64,000 bases of DNA from Acidobacteriota bacterium (lineage in GTDB: Bacteria > Acidobacteriota > Vicinamibacteria > Vicinamibacterales > CAVVIG01): contig JACPZW010000015.1 of assembly GCA_016195265.1 (NCBI GenBank), positions 84,011-148,010 of the forward strand, written 5' to 3'. Below, in pieces: positions 15,525 to 24,007 of this stretch. The translations under genes were made by a program, and so were the position numbers. Numbering within the stretch: the first letter of the stretch is position 1; every line of letters begins with the position of its first letter. A model generated the notes under the pieces. It was not told the origin of the DNA. It made no database searches and worked only from the letters and a program-made list of their open reading frames with translations.

Positions 15525-16919
15525 ATGTTCAACCGCTCGCTGGCGGCCGCGATCGTCGCGGTCGTGCTCGTCGTTCCGGCTGGCGGCGCGAGCGCCGCCC
15601 CCGGCCCTGATGACGCGACGCGGTTGCGCGTGTTTCTGACCGACGGCTCCTCGCTCGTCAGCTATGGCGAGCCGGCGCGCGTCGGCGACCGCATCATCTT
15701 TTCAATCCCGACGGCCACGACGCCGAATCCGCCGCTGCATCTGGTCGATTTGCCCGCGTCGCGCGTCGATTGGGACCGGACGAACCGCTACGGCGCCTCG
15801 GCGCGCGCGTCACACTACGTCGAAACGCAGGCGGAGGCCGATTACCTGGCGCTCTCGAACGACATCGTGCAGGCTCTGAACGACGTCGCCCAGGCGACCG
15901 AGCCCGCGCAGCGCCTGGCGATCGTCGAGCGCGCGCGCAGGACGCTCGCCGAGTGGCCGTCGAATCACTACAACTACCGGCAGGGCGAAGTGCGCCAGAT
16001 GGTCTCGATGCTCGACGATGCGATTGCCGACCTGCGCGCGGCCACCGGGCCGGGGCGGTTCGATCTCTCGCTCGCGGCCTTCCTCGATCCGCCGACGATT
16101 CCCGAGCCGCTGCTTCCGCCGCCGACCCTCAAGGAAACAATCGACCAGATGCTGACCGCCGCGCGCATCGTCGACACGCCGGCCGAGCGCGAGTCTCTGC
16201 TCGTGACGGCGATCGCCGCAATCGATCGTGACAAGGACGCCCTTCCCGCGGATTGGGCGGCCGGCACGCGATCCGAGGCGGAAGCTCTCGTCCAGACCGA
16301 GCTCCGGTTCGACCGCGCGTATAAGTCGCTGACCGCCCGCACGATGGCGGCGGCGAACCGCCGCGCGCGGCTGATCGATGTGCGCGGCCTCGAGCGGCTG
16401 CTCCGCGGCATTCCGCAGCGCGACGCCGTGCTCGGCGCCAAGCGTCCTGATGCGGTGAACTCGCTCATCGAGGCCGTTCAGGCAAAGCTCGACCTCGCGC
16501 GCCAGGTGCAGCTGGCCCGCGATCGCTGGGCGCTGCGCGCGCCGGTGTTACGCCGATATCGCGTGGCGATTCGGACGCCGCTGGATCTCTTCAGCGGGCT
16601 GAAGCCGTCGCTCGAGAACATTAAATCGCTGTCGGGATCGACGCCCGCCGCGCTCGCCGCCACGCAGCGCGCGGTGACGCGCATCGTCAAGCTGGCCTCC
16701 GAGGTGACGCCGCCCGACGAGCTGGCCGCTGCGCACGCGCTGCTCATCAGCGCGGTGCAGATGGCCGGCACGGCCGCGCAGATTCGGCGCGAGGCCACGA
16801 TCGCCGGCGACATGGCGCGCGCCTGGGACGCCTCGTCCGCCGCCGCGGGCGCGCTGATGCTCGGCGCGAAAGCGCGCAGCGAGATCCAGACGCTGCTGCG
16901 GCCACCGCAACTCAGGTGA
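15525..16919 (+). CDS. secreted hypothetical helical protein
   Basis: 464 residues with a signal peptide (FNRSLAAAIVAVVLVVPAGG, cleavage near SAA). A short beta region (RLRVFLTDGSSLVSYGEPA, VGDRIIFSIP, LHLVDLPASRVDW) is followed by long Ala/Arg/Glu-rich helices, consistent with an extended periplasmic coiled protein. I do not recognise the family. It overlaps the AddB-like gene by four bases (GTGA, 16916-16919), an odd partner for a DNA-repair gene and worth noting. Confidence 0.68.
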   Translation: MFNRSLAAAIVAVVLVVPAGGASAAPGPDDATRLRVFLTDGSSLVSYGEPARVGDRIIFSIPTATTPNPPLHLVDLPASRVDWDRTNRYGASARASHYVETQAEADYLALSNDIVQALNDVAQATEPAQRLAIVERARRTLAEWPSNHYNYRQGEVRQMVSMLDDAIADLRAATGPGRFDLSLAAFLDPPTIPEPLLPPPTLKETIDQMLTAARIVDTPAERESLLVTAIAAIDRDKDALPADWAAGTRSEAEALVQTELRFDRAYKSLTARTMAAANRRARLIDVRGLERLLRGIPQRDAVLGAKRPDAVNSLIEAVQAKLDLARQVQLARDRWALRAPVLRRYRVAIRTPLDLFSGLKPSLENIKSLSGSTPAALAATQRAVTRIVKLASEVTPPDELAAAHALLISAVQMAGTAAQIRREATIAGDMARAWDASSAAAGALMLGAKARSEIQTLLRPPQLR

Positions 16920-19900
16920 TCACACCTCGCCGGACGCGACTCGTGCGGGTGCCCGATCTGCCCGCGTTCCGGGAAGCGATCGAGCGCCTCGCGAACCCTG
17001 AACCAAGAACCCTGAACCCTGAACCTGGAACCCTGAACCCTCGCGTCGTCCTCGTCCCGACGCGCAGCGCGGCACGCCAGCTGCAGCGCGCGGCTGGCGA
17101 TGCCGTACTTGTGACCCGCGACGAGCTGTACGCGCATCTGCACGCGCGGTTGACCGCGCCGCCGCGCCTGCTGAGCGCCGTCGAACGCGACGTGCTCATG
17201 CACGCGGCGGCGCGGCAGGCCGCCGCCGGCGGCGAGCTGTCGTTCCGCCTTCGGCCCGGCCTCGTCGTCGAGCTGCTGCGCTTCTACGATCACCTCCGGC
17301 GTCAGCAGCAGACCGTCACGCGGTTCGAAGAGCTCATCGGCGAAGCCGTCGGCGGGGCGGGCGACGATCGCGCGGCGGTGCGCCTGCGGCGGCAGACCGG
17401 CTTTCTGGCGGACGCGTTCCGCGACTACGAGCGCCGCGTCACGGAGACGGGCGGCGCCGACGAACACGCGCTGCGCGCGCGATTGATCGCGGAGACGGCG
17501 ACCAATCCCGTCCGCCACGTCGTCGTCACCATGCCGGACTGGATTGCGGATGCCGCCGGGCTCTTCGTCGCGGACTTCGATCTGCTGACCCGCGTGCCCG
17601 GGCTCGAGTCGCTCGACATCGTGTCGACCGAAGCCGTGTTGCGATCGGGATTCCACGAGCGGTTGCACGACTGGTGGCCTGGGCTCGACGAGATCGTAGG
17701 GGCGGAGCTTGCTCCGCCCGAGGGCCCACCAAGGTCGGCCCCTGCGGTTGAATCAGGCCGAGCAGGTTCGGCCCCGACGGTTCAGACTCCGCCGGGTGCG
17801 CCGCCTGACGAGCCTTGGTGGACGCATCGCGATCGCGAGGAGGAGCTCGTCGCCATCGTGCGCCAGCTGAAGACCGACGAGCATCATGGCAACGCGGTGC
17901 CGCTGGCGCGCACCGCCGTCGTCTTCAAGCATCCGCTGCCGTACCTTTATCTTGCGGCTGAAGTCTTCGGCGCCGCGGACGTTCCCTATCAGGCGTCCGA
18001 CGCGTTGCCGCTGGCCGCTGAGCCGACGGCCGCCGCGCTGGACCTCGTGTTCGACGCAGTTGCCGCCAACTTCACGCGCGATACGATCGTCGCGCTTCTC
18101 CGGTCGCCGCATTTCTCGTTCCAGCACGAAGGCGCCGGCATTCCGCGCGACGTGACGTCCGCGCTGGACCGCGCGCTGAGCGAAGCCCGCTATCTGGGCG
18201 ATCTCGATCGACTCCAGGCGATTCTCGACGAGCGGCGCGGCGGCGTGCCCGAAGCGGCCGGCGTGCTCGACGCAGTCCGTCCGCTCGCGCTGCTTGCCAC
18301 GCCGCACGCGGCATCCGCGCAGGTCGGCCGCGTAATCGATTTCTGGTCCCGGCACGCGCGTCCGATCGCGGACGACGATCCGTTTGCCCCGCGCGAACGG
18401 CGGGCGCGGGCCGCTATCGTGGACACGCTGAAGGCGATGGCCGCGGCGCAGGCCGCGTACGACGATCCGACCTGGACGATCGACGATCTGGCGGCTGCCG
18501 CGCGGCGATGGATTGGCGAGCAGACATTCGCGCCGGACGCCGCCCGCGGCGGCGGCGTCCACCTGCTCGACGATCAGGCCGTCCGCTACGGCGAGTTCGA
18601 CGACATCACGATCGTCGGCGTGATCGAGCAGGAGTGGCCGGAGCGCCCGCGGCGCAACATTTTCTATCCACCGTCGCTGCTCAAGGCGCTCGGATGGCCA
18701 TCGGAGAAAGATCGCCGGGCCGCGGCGGACGCGCGGTTCGTCGATCTGCTGTCGTCAGCATCGCGCCGCACGTACGCCTTCACGTTCACGCTGGACGAAG
18801 ACGCGCTCGTGTCGCGATCGACGCAACTCGACCAGATACCGCGCGCGCGAGTGTCCAGCGTCGCGTCGATGCCGCCTGGTGATGATGCCGGCTCGCGGGT
18901 GTTCGTGGACGAGGCGCTCTCGCTGGAACCGGTGATGCTCGACCCACTTGATGATGTCGCGCGCGGCTGGGCTCAGATGCGCATCGGCCGCACGCCCGCC
19001 GACGCCATGGATTTCCACGGCACTGTGCGAGGGGGGATGGAAGTCCCTGGACACACAGTACAGAAACTCCCGTCCCCGGCTCACGCGTGGTCGGTGAGCG
19101 CACTCGAAACGTATCTCGACTGTCCGTTCAAGTTCTTTGCTCAAAGAGTCTTACGGCTCGAAGAGGAGCCGGACGATGACGAAGTGATGGATCCGCGGCG
19201 GCAGGGCCAGTTCGTCCACGACGTGTTCGAGCAGTTCTTCGCCGCCTGGACGCGGGCCGGGCATCGCGCTATCACGCCGGCGAACCTGGACGCGGCGCGC
19301 GATCTGTTCACCACGATTGTCGATGCGGCCCTCGCGGCCGCGCATCTGTCGGCGGCCGAGGCCGGGCTCGAGCGCACGCGTCTCCTCGGCTCGCCCGCGG
19401 CGGCCGGTCTCGGCGAAGCCATCTTTCGCATGGAAGCCGAGCGCCCGCTCGCCGTCGTCGATCGGCTGCTCGAGCACCCGCTGAACGGCGACTTCACGTT
19501 CGTGACGGCCGGCGGGCCGCGCACGGTGGCGCTGAAAGGCAAGGCCGATCGGATCGATCTCCTGGAGGACGGCACGTTCCGCGTGATCGATTACAAGCTG
19601 GGCTGGCCGCCGCAGCGCGGACGCGCGCTGCAGCTGCCGATCTACGGCTTGTGCGCGCAGCAGCAGCTCACGACCGAGCGCGGTCGGACCTGGACCCTGG
19701 GAGAAGCCGCCTACATCGCCTTCAAGGGGCCGCGCCGCGTCGTACCGCTCTTCTCGGCCGGCGATCGTGAGAAGACGCTCGCCGACGCGCAGCAGCGGAT
19801 GGCGGACACGCTCGACGCTATCGCGCGCGGAGAATTTCCGCCGGCGCCGGACGACGTGTATCGATGCGAGACGTGCAGCTTCGCGTCGGTGTGCCGGAAG

Positions 19901-19921
19901 GATTACGTGGGTGATGTCTGA
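16916..19921 (+). CDS. addB: AddB-like PD-(D/E)XK nuclease/helicase-fold protein
   Basis: 1001 residues. The N-terminal half resembles an inactive UvrD-like helicase fold (VLVPTRSAARQLQ, later VVGVIEQEWPERPR), and the C-terminus is a RecB-type nuclease: HDVFEQFF, KADRIDLLEDG, then VIDYKLG with D892 and K894. C736 (LDCPFKFF) with C984, C987 and C993 (CETCSFASVC) forms the Fe-S staple of AddB and Dna2 nucleases. With the next gene it should process double-strand ends. GTG at 16916 overlaps the previous stop; its own end overlaps the helicase start by eight bases. Two repeat insertions are translated in frame (residues 26-42 and about 261-287). Confidence 0.88.
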   Translation: MITPRRTRLVRVPDLPAFREAIERLANPEPRTLNPEPGTLNPRVVLVPTRSAARQLQRAAGDAVLVTRDELYAHLHARLTAPPRLLSAVERDVLMHAAARQAAAGGELSFRLRPGLVVELLRFYDHLRRQQQTVTRFEELIGEAVGGAGDDRAAVRLRRQTGFLADAFRDYERRVTETGGADEHALRARLIAETATNPVRHVVVTMPDWIADAAGLFVADFDLLTRVPGLESLDIVSTEAVLRSGFHERLHDWWPGLDEIVGAELAPPEGPPRSAPAVESGRAGSAPTVQTPPGAPPDEPWWTHRDREEELVAIVRQLKTDEHHGNAVPLARTAVVFKHPLPYLYLAAEVFGAADVPYQASDALPLAAEPTAAALDLVFDAVAANFTRDTIVALLRSPHFSFQHEGAGIPRDVTSALDRALSEARYLGDLDRLQAILDERRGGVPEAAGVLDAVRPLALLATPHAASAQVGRVIDFWSRHARPIADDDPFAPRERRARAAIVDTLKAMAAAQAAYDDPTWTIDDLAAAARRWIGEQTFAPDAARGGGVHLLDDQAVRYGEFDDITIVGVIEQEWPERPRRNIFYPPSLLKALGWPSEKDRRAAADARFVDLLSSASRRTYAFTFTLDEDALVSRSTQLDQIPRARVSSVASMPPGDDAGSRVFVDEALSLEPVMLDPLDDVARGWAQMRIGRTPADAMDFHGTVRGGMEVPGHTVQKLPSPAHAWSVSALETYLDCPFKFFAQRVLRLEEEPDDDEVMDPRRQGQFVHDVFEQFFAAWTRAGHRAITPANLDAARDLFTTIVDAALAAAHLSAAEAGLERTRLLGSPAAAGLGEAIFRMEAERPLAVVDRLLEHPLNGDFTFVTAGGPRTVALKGKADRIDLLEDGTFRVIDYKLGWPPQRGRALQLPIYGLCAQQQLTTERGRTWTLGEAAYIAFKGPRRVVPLFSAGDREKTLADAQQRMADTLDAIARGEFPPAPDDVYRCETCSFASVCRKDYVGDV
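16992..17042 (+). repeat. in-frame GAACCCT tandem repeat inside addB
   Basis: About six degenerate GAACCCT units encode NPEPRTLNPEPGTLNPR (residues 26-42), placed between the first strand of the protein and the VVLVPTRSAA strand where family members have a short loop. Confidence 0.7.
17696..17775. repeat. GTAG-headed palindromic element inside addB
   Basis: GTAG (17696-17699) is followed by the hairpin GGGCGGAGC-TT-GCTCCGCCC (17700-17719), then GGGCCCACC-AA-GGTCGGCCC (17722-17741, one stem base changed), ending in CCTGC where a CCTAC would be expected, and then a decayed third hairpin to about 17775. It is translated as a Pro/Ala/Gly-rich linker beginning VGAELAPPEGPPRSAPA. Confidence 0.8.
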
Positions 19922-22703
19922 TCTCGTCGACGCCGAGGCGCGGCGGCACGCGGTCGATCCGGCGCAGAACGTCGTCCTCGAAGCCTCGGCCGGCACCGGC
20001 AAGACGCGCGTGCTGGTGGAACGGTACGTCAACCTGCTGCGCGCCGGCGTCGGGCCCGATCACATCCTCGCGATCACCTTCACGCGCAAGGCCGCGGCCG
20101 AGATGCGCCAGCGCATCATCGACCGGCTGAAAGAGGCGAGCCGCCTGTCGGAATTCGACGCCGCGCGCTGGCGCGACCTCAAAGGCCGGCTCGACGACAT
20201 CGCCATTTCGACGATCGACGCCTTCTGCCTGTCGCTGCTGCGCGAATTCCCGCTCGAAGCCGACGTCGACCCCGGCTTCGAACTGGCGGACAGCACCGAA
20301 GTGCCGCGGTTGATCGCCGAGTCGCTCGATCAGGCGCTGCGGATCTGCCGTGGCGTCGCCCGAGACGACGAGGACGTCGCGCTCGTGTTCGCGCAGCTGG
20401 GGGAACGGCGCCTCCGGGCCGGCATCGCGGCGCTCCTCGATCGCCGCCTGGTCGCGCCGCACGCGCTGCGCCGGTTCCTGCAGAAGGGCCCGCGCAATCT
20501 GACGGCGGCGTCGGCCTGCGAGGCGTCGGCCGCGCGCCTGCGCGACATCTTTATTAGTGTGCGCGGCGGCCTCGAGCCTTTCCTCCAGGACGGCCCGCAC
20601 CACCATCCGCAGTTCGCGATGCTCGCGGCCGACATTCGGCGTCTGGCAGCCCTGAAGGGCTGCGCTACGACCGATGATGTCGGCGCTGCTACGACCGATG
20701 ATGACGGCGCGACGACCGATGTAGCGCAGGGCTTCAGCCCTGCAGAGTTCCGGAACTTCATCGACCGCCTGCGCGCCTACTTCCTCACCCAGGAAGGCAA
20801 GCCGCGCGGCGAGCGTTTCGCCGGCACGCCGTTCAAGGCGACCGATTGCGACACAAACGATGCGTGGAAACGTCATCGCGCGGCGGCGTCGCAGATCGCG
20901 CCGCCGATCGCCGAGGCGATCCGCGCGTTCCGACGCGATCTGAACGCCGTGATGTCCCGCGGCGTCTGGCGCATCTTCGCCGTCGCCCTGCGCCAGTATC
21001 AGGGCACGCTTGACGCGCACGCGCTGCTCGACTTCTCCGGCGTCCTCGAGCGCGCGATTCAGCTGCTCAAGGATCTGGACGAATTTGCCGAGAGCCGCCT
21101 GCGCCTCGAAGCGCGGTACCGCCACGTGCTCGTCGACGAGTTTCAGGACACGAGCCGCGCGCAGTGGGAGCTGGTGCTACAGCTCGTGCGGAGCTGGGGC
21201 GAGGGTTTCGGCGCGTCGGAGGACGCGATCCCGCCGTCGATCTTCATCGTGGGCGATCGCAAGCAGTCGATCTACGGCTTCCGCGACGCTGACGTGGCCG
21301 TGGTGGACGAAGCGGCGCAGTTCGTCGAAGGCCTGCGCCCCGACGGGCAGCCCTGCCGTGCGATCACCGTCAGTTTCCGCGCAAAGCCCGAGCTGCTCGC
21401 CTTCGTGAATGACGTGTTCGCGAAGATCATGGAGGAGTCTGGCGCCGGCGCGAGGCGCGATGCGTTTCGCTACGGCGACACGGATCGGTTTCCGATCCAG
21501 GACGTGGGGGCCGACCTTGGTCGGCCCGGAGGTGACGTAGCGGCCGAGCTTGCTCGGCCGTTGGGCGGAGCGAGCTCCGCCCCTACGACTGACGATGCGC
21601 CTGTTCAATTCATCGCGGGCGAGACCGTGCGCGCCGCGGCCGACAGGGTCGGCGACGAGATCGCGCGGCTGCTCGCCGGGACGACGATCCGCGATCGCGC
21701 GACCGGCGTCACGCGCGAGGCGCGCGCCGCCGACGTCGCGATCCTCTTCCGCTCGCGCGACAGCCATCGCGAATTCGAATGCGCGCTCGAGCGGCGCGGC
21801 GTGCCGACCTACGTCTACAAGGGCCTGGGATTCTTTGATGCCGATGAAATCCAGGACGCCGTCGCGCTGCTGCGCTATCTCGCCGATCCGCTGTCGAATC
21901 TCCGCGCCGACGCGCTCCTGCGATCGCGCCTCGTCCGGCTCTCTGACACCGCGGTGGCGCAGCTCGGATCCCGCCCGGCTGACGCCATCCTACGGGCCGA
22001 TGCGGCGCTGGCGCTGGCGCCGCTCGGCGACGAAGACCGGCGCGTGCTCGAGCGGCTGCGCGCGTCCGTGCCGCGATGGCTGTCGTGGGTCGATCGCCTG
22101 GCGCCGTCGGCGCTCCTCGACGCCGTCCTGCGCGAGAGCGCGTACGCCTACGAGCTGCGCGGTCCGCGGCGGCGGCAGGCGCGCGAGAATCTGAAGAAAC
22201 TGCGGGGCATGATCCGGCGCGCGCAGAACCGCGGGTACGCGACGCTCGCGCGCATCGCCGATCATCTCGATCGGCTGGCGGTCGGCGACGAATCGAACGC
22301 GGCGATCGACGCGATCGATGCGGTCAGCCTGATGACCGTACACGCGGCCAAGGGTTTGGAGTTTCCGATCGTCTTCGTTGTCAACATGGGCCGCGGCACC
22401 GGCGGCGCGCGCGCGCCGATCCGCGTTGTGGACGAAGCCGCGGCGGGCGAGGCCTCGGTCGCGATCGCGGACTATCAGTCGGACGCCGACGAGGACGCAG
22501 CGGCGCGCGAGCGCGAGGAGACCAAACGCCTGCTGTACGTCGCGCTGACACGCGCGCGCGATCGGTTGTACTTGTCAGCGACGGTGCAAGAGGGGAACGT
22601 GCGGATGGGACGCGGCAGCCTTGGCGAGGTGCTGCCCGCGTCGGTCAGAACAAGATTCGTGGCGGTTAGCCCTCAGCCCTCAGCCCTTTCGGACGGCCCT
22701 TAG
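19914..22703 (+). CDS. addA: AddA-like UvrD/REP superfamily helicase without nuclease domain
   Basis: 929 residues. SF1 helicase motifs are complete: I EASAGTGKT (K30), Ia ITFTRKAAAEM, II DEFQDTSRAQW, III VGDRKQSIYGFRDA, IV LFRSRDS, V VHAAKGLEFPIVFV, VI LLYVALTRARDRL. AddA/RecB proteins normally carry about 250 further residues with a RecB nuclease; here the protein stops about 50 residues after motif VI, and its last residues (SPQPSALSDGP) come from a CAGCCCT repeat. The nuclease activity of the pair would therefore be only in AddB. ATG at 19914 overlaps the addB end. Two repeat blocks are translated within domains (residues 245-277 and 531-558). Confidence 0.88.
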   Translation: MSDLVDAEARRHAVDPAQNVVLEASAGTGKTRVLVERYVNLLRAGVGPDHILAITFTRKAAAEMRQRIIDRLKEASRLSEFDAARWRDLKGRLDDIAISTIDAFCLSLLREFPLEADVDPGFELADSTEVPRLIAESLDQALRICRGVARDDEDVALVFAQLGERRLRAGIAALLDRRLVAPHALRRFLQKGPRNLTAASACEASAARLRDIFISVRGGLEPFLQDGPHHHPQFAMLAADIRRLAALKGCATTDDVGAATTDDDGATTDVAQGFSPAEFRNFIDRLRAYFLTQEGKPRGERFAGTPFKATDCDTNDAWKRHRAAASQIAPPIAEAIRAFRRDLNAVMSRGVWRIFAVALRQYQGTLDAHALLDFSGVLERAIQLLKDLDEFAESRLRLEARYRHVLVDEFQDTSRAQWELVLQLVRSWGEGFGASEDAIPPSIFIVGDRKQSIYGFRDADVAVVDEAAQFVEGLRPDGQPCRAITVSFRAKPELLAFVNDVFAKIMEESGAGARRDAFRYGDTDRFPIQDVGADLGRPGGDVAAELARPLGGASSAPTTDDAPVQFIAGETVRAAADRVGDEIARLLAGTTIRDRATGVTREARAADVAILFRSRDSHREFECALERRGVPTYVYKGLGFFDADEIQDAVALLRYLADPLSNLRADALLRSRLVRLSDTAVAQLGSRPADAILRADAALALAPLGDEDRRVLERLRASVPRWLSWVDRLAPSALLDAVLRESAYAYELRGPRRRQARENLKKLRGMIRRAQNRGYATLARIADHLDRLAVGDESNAAIDAIDAVSLMTVHAAKGLEFPIVFVVNMGRGTGGARAPIRVVDEAAAGEASVAIADYQSDADEDAAAREREETKRLLYVALTRARDRLYLSATVQEGNVRMGRGSLGEVLPASVRTRFVAVSPQPSALSDGP
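20646..20743. repeat. repeat block inside addA with GTAG-headed hairpins
   Basis: Inverted copy GCAGCCCT-GA-AGGGCTGC-G-CTAC (20646-20668), two and a half copies of a CTACGACCGATGATG unit, then forward copy GTAG-C-GCAGGGCT-TC-AGCCCTGC (20721-20743). It is translated as LAALKGCATTDDVGAATTDD and on to DVAQGFSPAEF. A related intergenic copy is at 35128-35150. Confidence 0.8.
21504..21586. repeat. three-hairpin GTAG/CTAC element inside addA
   Basis: GTGG plus GGGCCGACC-TT-GGTCGGCCC (21508-21527), GTAG plus CGGCCGAGC-TT-GCTCGGCCG (21537-21560), and GGGCGGAGC-GA-GCTCCGCCC followed by CTAC (21563-21586). All three stems are perfect. The block is translated as VGADLGRPGGDVAAELARP and then LGGASSAPT between helicase motifs III and IV. 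Confidence 0.85.
22665..22687. repeat. CAGCCCT single-arm repeat at the addA 3' end
   Basis: Three AGCCCTC units form the last codons of the helicase gene (encoding SPQPSAL). They match the right arm of the element at 1428-1475. Confidence 0.6.
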
Positions 22704-22879
22704 GACTTTTCCGCCCACGCGCGCGCCCGCGCTTCGGCCATCTCGCGCGTTTCGGCGACCAGGATCACCGACCGCTCGGGTTTCCCGCTGCCGTCGCGGC
22801 TGATCCAGGCGATCCAGTGCGGTCCGCGCGCCTCGCTGTGGACTTGATACGGTCCGGAAGACGTTGTCGGCGTTGTCAT
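22700..22879 (-). CDS. small hypothetical protein (59 aa)
   Basis: ATG at 22879 opens MTTPTTSSGPYQVHSEARGP, followed by HWIAWISRDGSGKPERSVILV and AETREMAEARARAWAEKS. The first part looks like two beta strands (YQVHS, HWIAWIS, SVILVA) and the end is an amphipathic helix, a compact small fold. The stop (22700-22702) abuts the convergent helicase stop. It is too short for many gene finders, but codon use and sequence character are protein-like. No family is recognised. Confidence 0.55.
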   Translation of the reverse strand: MTTPTTSSGPYQVHSEARGPHWIAWISRDGSGKPERSVILVAETREMAEARARAWAEKS

Positions 22880-22947
22880 GTTGGGGGCGAAATCTATCAG
22901 ATTTGGCCTGTTTTCGCGATGATCCGTGGCTTCCGGGCCGATTTACG

Positions 22948-22976
22948 TTGCGTCCGGGCCGAACCGCCCATAGAAT
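22948..22976 (+). promoter_or_regulatory. sigma-70-type promoter of the zinc-ribbon gene
   Basis: TTGCGT (22948-22953), 17-base spacer, TAGAAT (22971-22976). The predicted start of transcription, near 22983, leaves a short leader with AAGGAG before the GTG at 22998. Confidence 0.6.
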
Positions 22977-22997
22977 CGGTTTTCGAAGGAGTTTTAC

Positions 22998-23219
22998 GTG
23001 ACGTTGACCTGTCCGAATTGCGGCAACGACCGGAACTTTCAGGTCAAGACGCTGCAAATGCGCGTCGTGAATCTGGAAGGCGGTCGTGTCGAAGTGTCCG
23101 AGGAAGACCGTCCGACCGTTCTCGAAGTGCTGTGCGACGAGTGCGAGACCGAGCTGAAGTTCGGCGAGTTCGAAGATGCGCTCCGCAAGGAAGTCCTGCT
23201 GACGATCGGCGCGCGCTAA
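22998..23219 (+). CDS. small zinc-ribbon protein
   Basis: 73 residues from GTG at 22998, with AAGGAG a few bases upstream. CPNCGND (C5/C8) and LCDECETEL (C46/C49) make one zinc site, flanked by beta strands NFQVKTLQMRVVNL and RVEVSEED. The fold resembles short nucleic-acid or adaptor ribbons; no specific role is known. It is one of four ribbon-type proteins in the window. Confidence 0.75.
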   Translation: MTLTCPNCGNDRNFQVKTLQMRVVNLEGGRVEVSEEDRPTVLEVLCDECETELKFGEFEDALRKEVLLTIGAR

Positions 23220-23240
23220 TCCGCGGGCGCCGGCACCCGA

Positions 23241-23408
23241 TCACCCTTCCTCTTCGGCGTCTTCAAAGTAGTCGCAGTCGGGACACACCCATTCGCGCGT
23301 CACGCTGATCGCCGGCTTCGGATTGCCGGGGACCAGCGTCACGGCCTGGCTCTCCTTGTAGTGCATCGTGCCGCCGCACATCGGGCACTCCTTGACCGCC
23401 TCGTCCAT
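23241..23408 (-). CDS. small zinc-ribbon protein
   Basis: 55 residues from ATG at 23408: ECPMCGGTMHYKESQAV and WVCPDCDYFEDAEEEG give two CxxC knuckles (C8/C11 and C42/C45) with an acidic tail. The frame continues upstream to a TTG at 23444, but the ATG leads directly into the domain. It converges on the preceding ribbon gene, with 21 bases between stops. Function unknown. Confidence 0.7.
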   Translation of the reverse strand: MDEAVKECPMCGGTMHYKESQAVTLVPGNPKPAISVTREWVCPDCDYFEDAEEEG

Positions 23409-23584
23409 TCGCGTGACGCTACCATCGGTGCGTTGCCTTGACAAGCCGCGGACCGGCTCCTATCGTTAGTCCCGGTCCTCGCTTGAGTTGACGCATCGAG
23501 TCTCATCCGTCGCTCGAGAGCGCCCGAGCATCGGTGCTATCACCATCGTCGATTCAAGCGAGGACCGGGATTGGCGGAACTTCG

Positions 23585-23986
23585 ATGGTGCACGAGTGCT
23601 TCGCGGACGAAGTCGCGATCGATTTTCCCTCGGTCGGCAGTGTGGTCGATCGCATGCGCGACGCGTTTCTCGGCGAGCGCGCCGACGCGGACGTCCTGCG
23701 CGCCGACGTGTCGCTGTCGCCGCGCGAAGCGTTCGCCGGCCTCGTCGTGCCCGTCGAGGTGCCCGTGCGCGTCACGTGCCTGCAGTGCGGCGGGCGCGGC
23801 GAGACGTGGACCGAAGCGTGCGATCTCTGCGGCGGCCGCGGCGATTCGCAGCAGTATCACGGCGTGCGCGTGCCGCTGCCGCCGCGCATCGCCCACGGCG
23901 CGCGGGTCCGATTCCGCCTGCGATCGCCGGACGAATCGTCCGTGCGCGTGGAACTGCACGTGTCGATTCGCTCGCACGTGCGATAG
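23585..23986 (+). CDS. DnaJ-like zinc-finger protein
   Basis: 133 residues from ATG at 23585. An acidic N-terminal helix region is followed by VPVEVPVRVTCLQCGGRGET and then ACDLCGGRGDSQQYHGVRV, the CxxCxGxG repeats of the DnaJ cysteine-rich region (two repeats instead of four), and by IAHGARVRFRL, which resembles the DnaJ C-terminal substrate domain. There is no J domain. It may be a truncated or specialised chaperone cofactor. The ribosome site is weak. Confidence 0.68.
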   Translation: MVHECFADEVAIDFPSVGSVVDRMRDAFLGERADADVLRADVSLSPREAFAGLVVPVEVPVRVTCLQCGGRGETWTEACDLCGGRGDSQQYHGVRVPLPPRIAHGARVRFRLRSPDESSVRVELHVSIRSHVR

Positions 23987-24007
23987 TTCTTCAAGCCACC
24001 AGCCACC

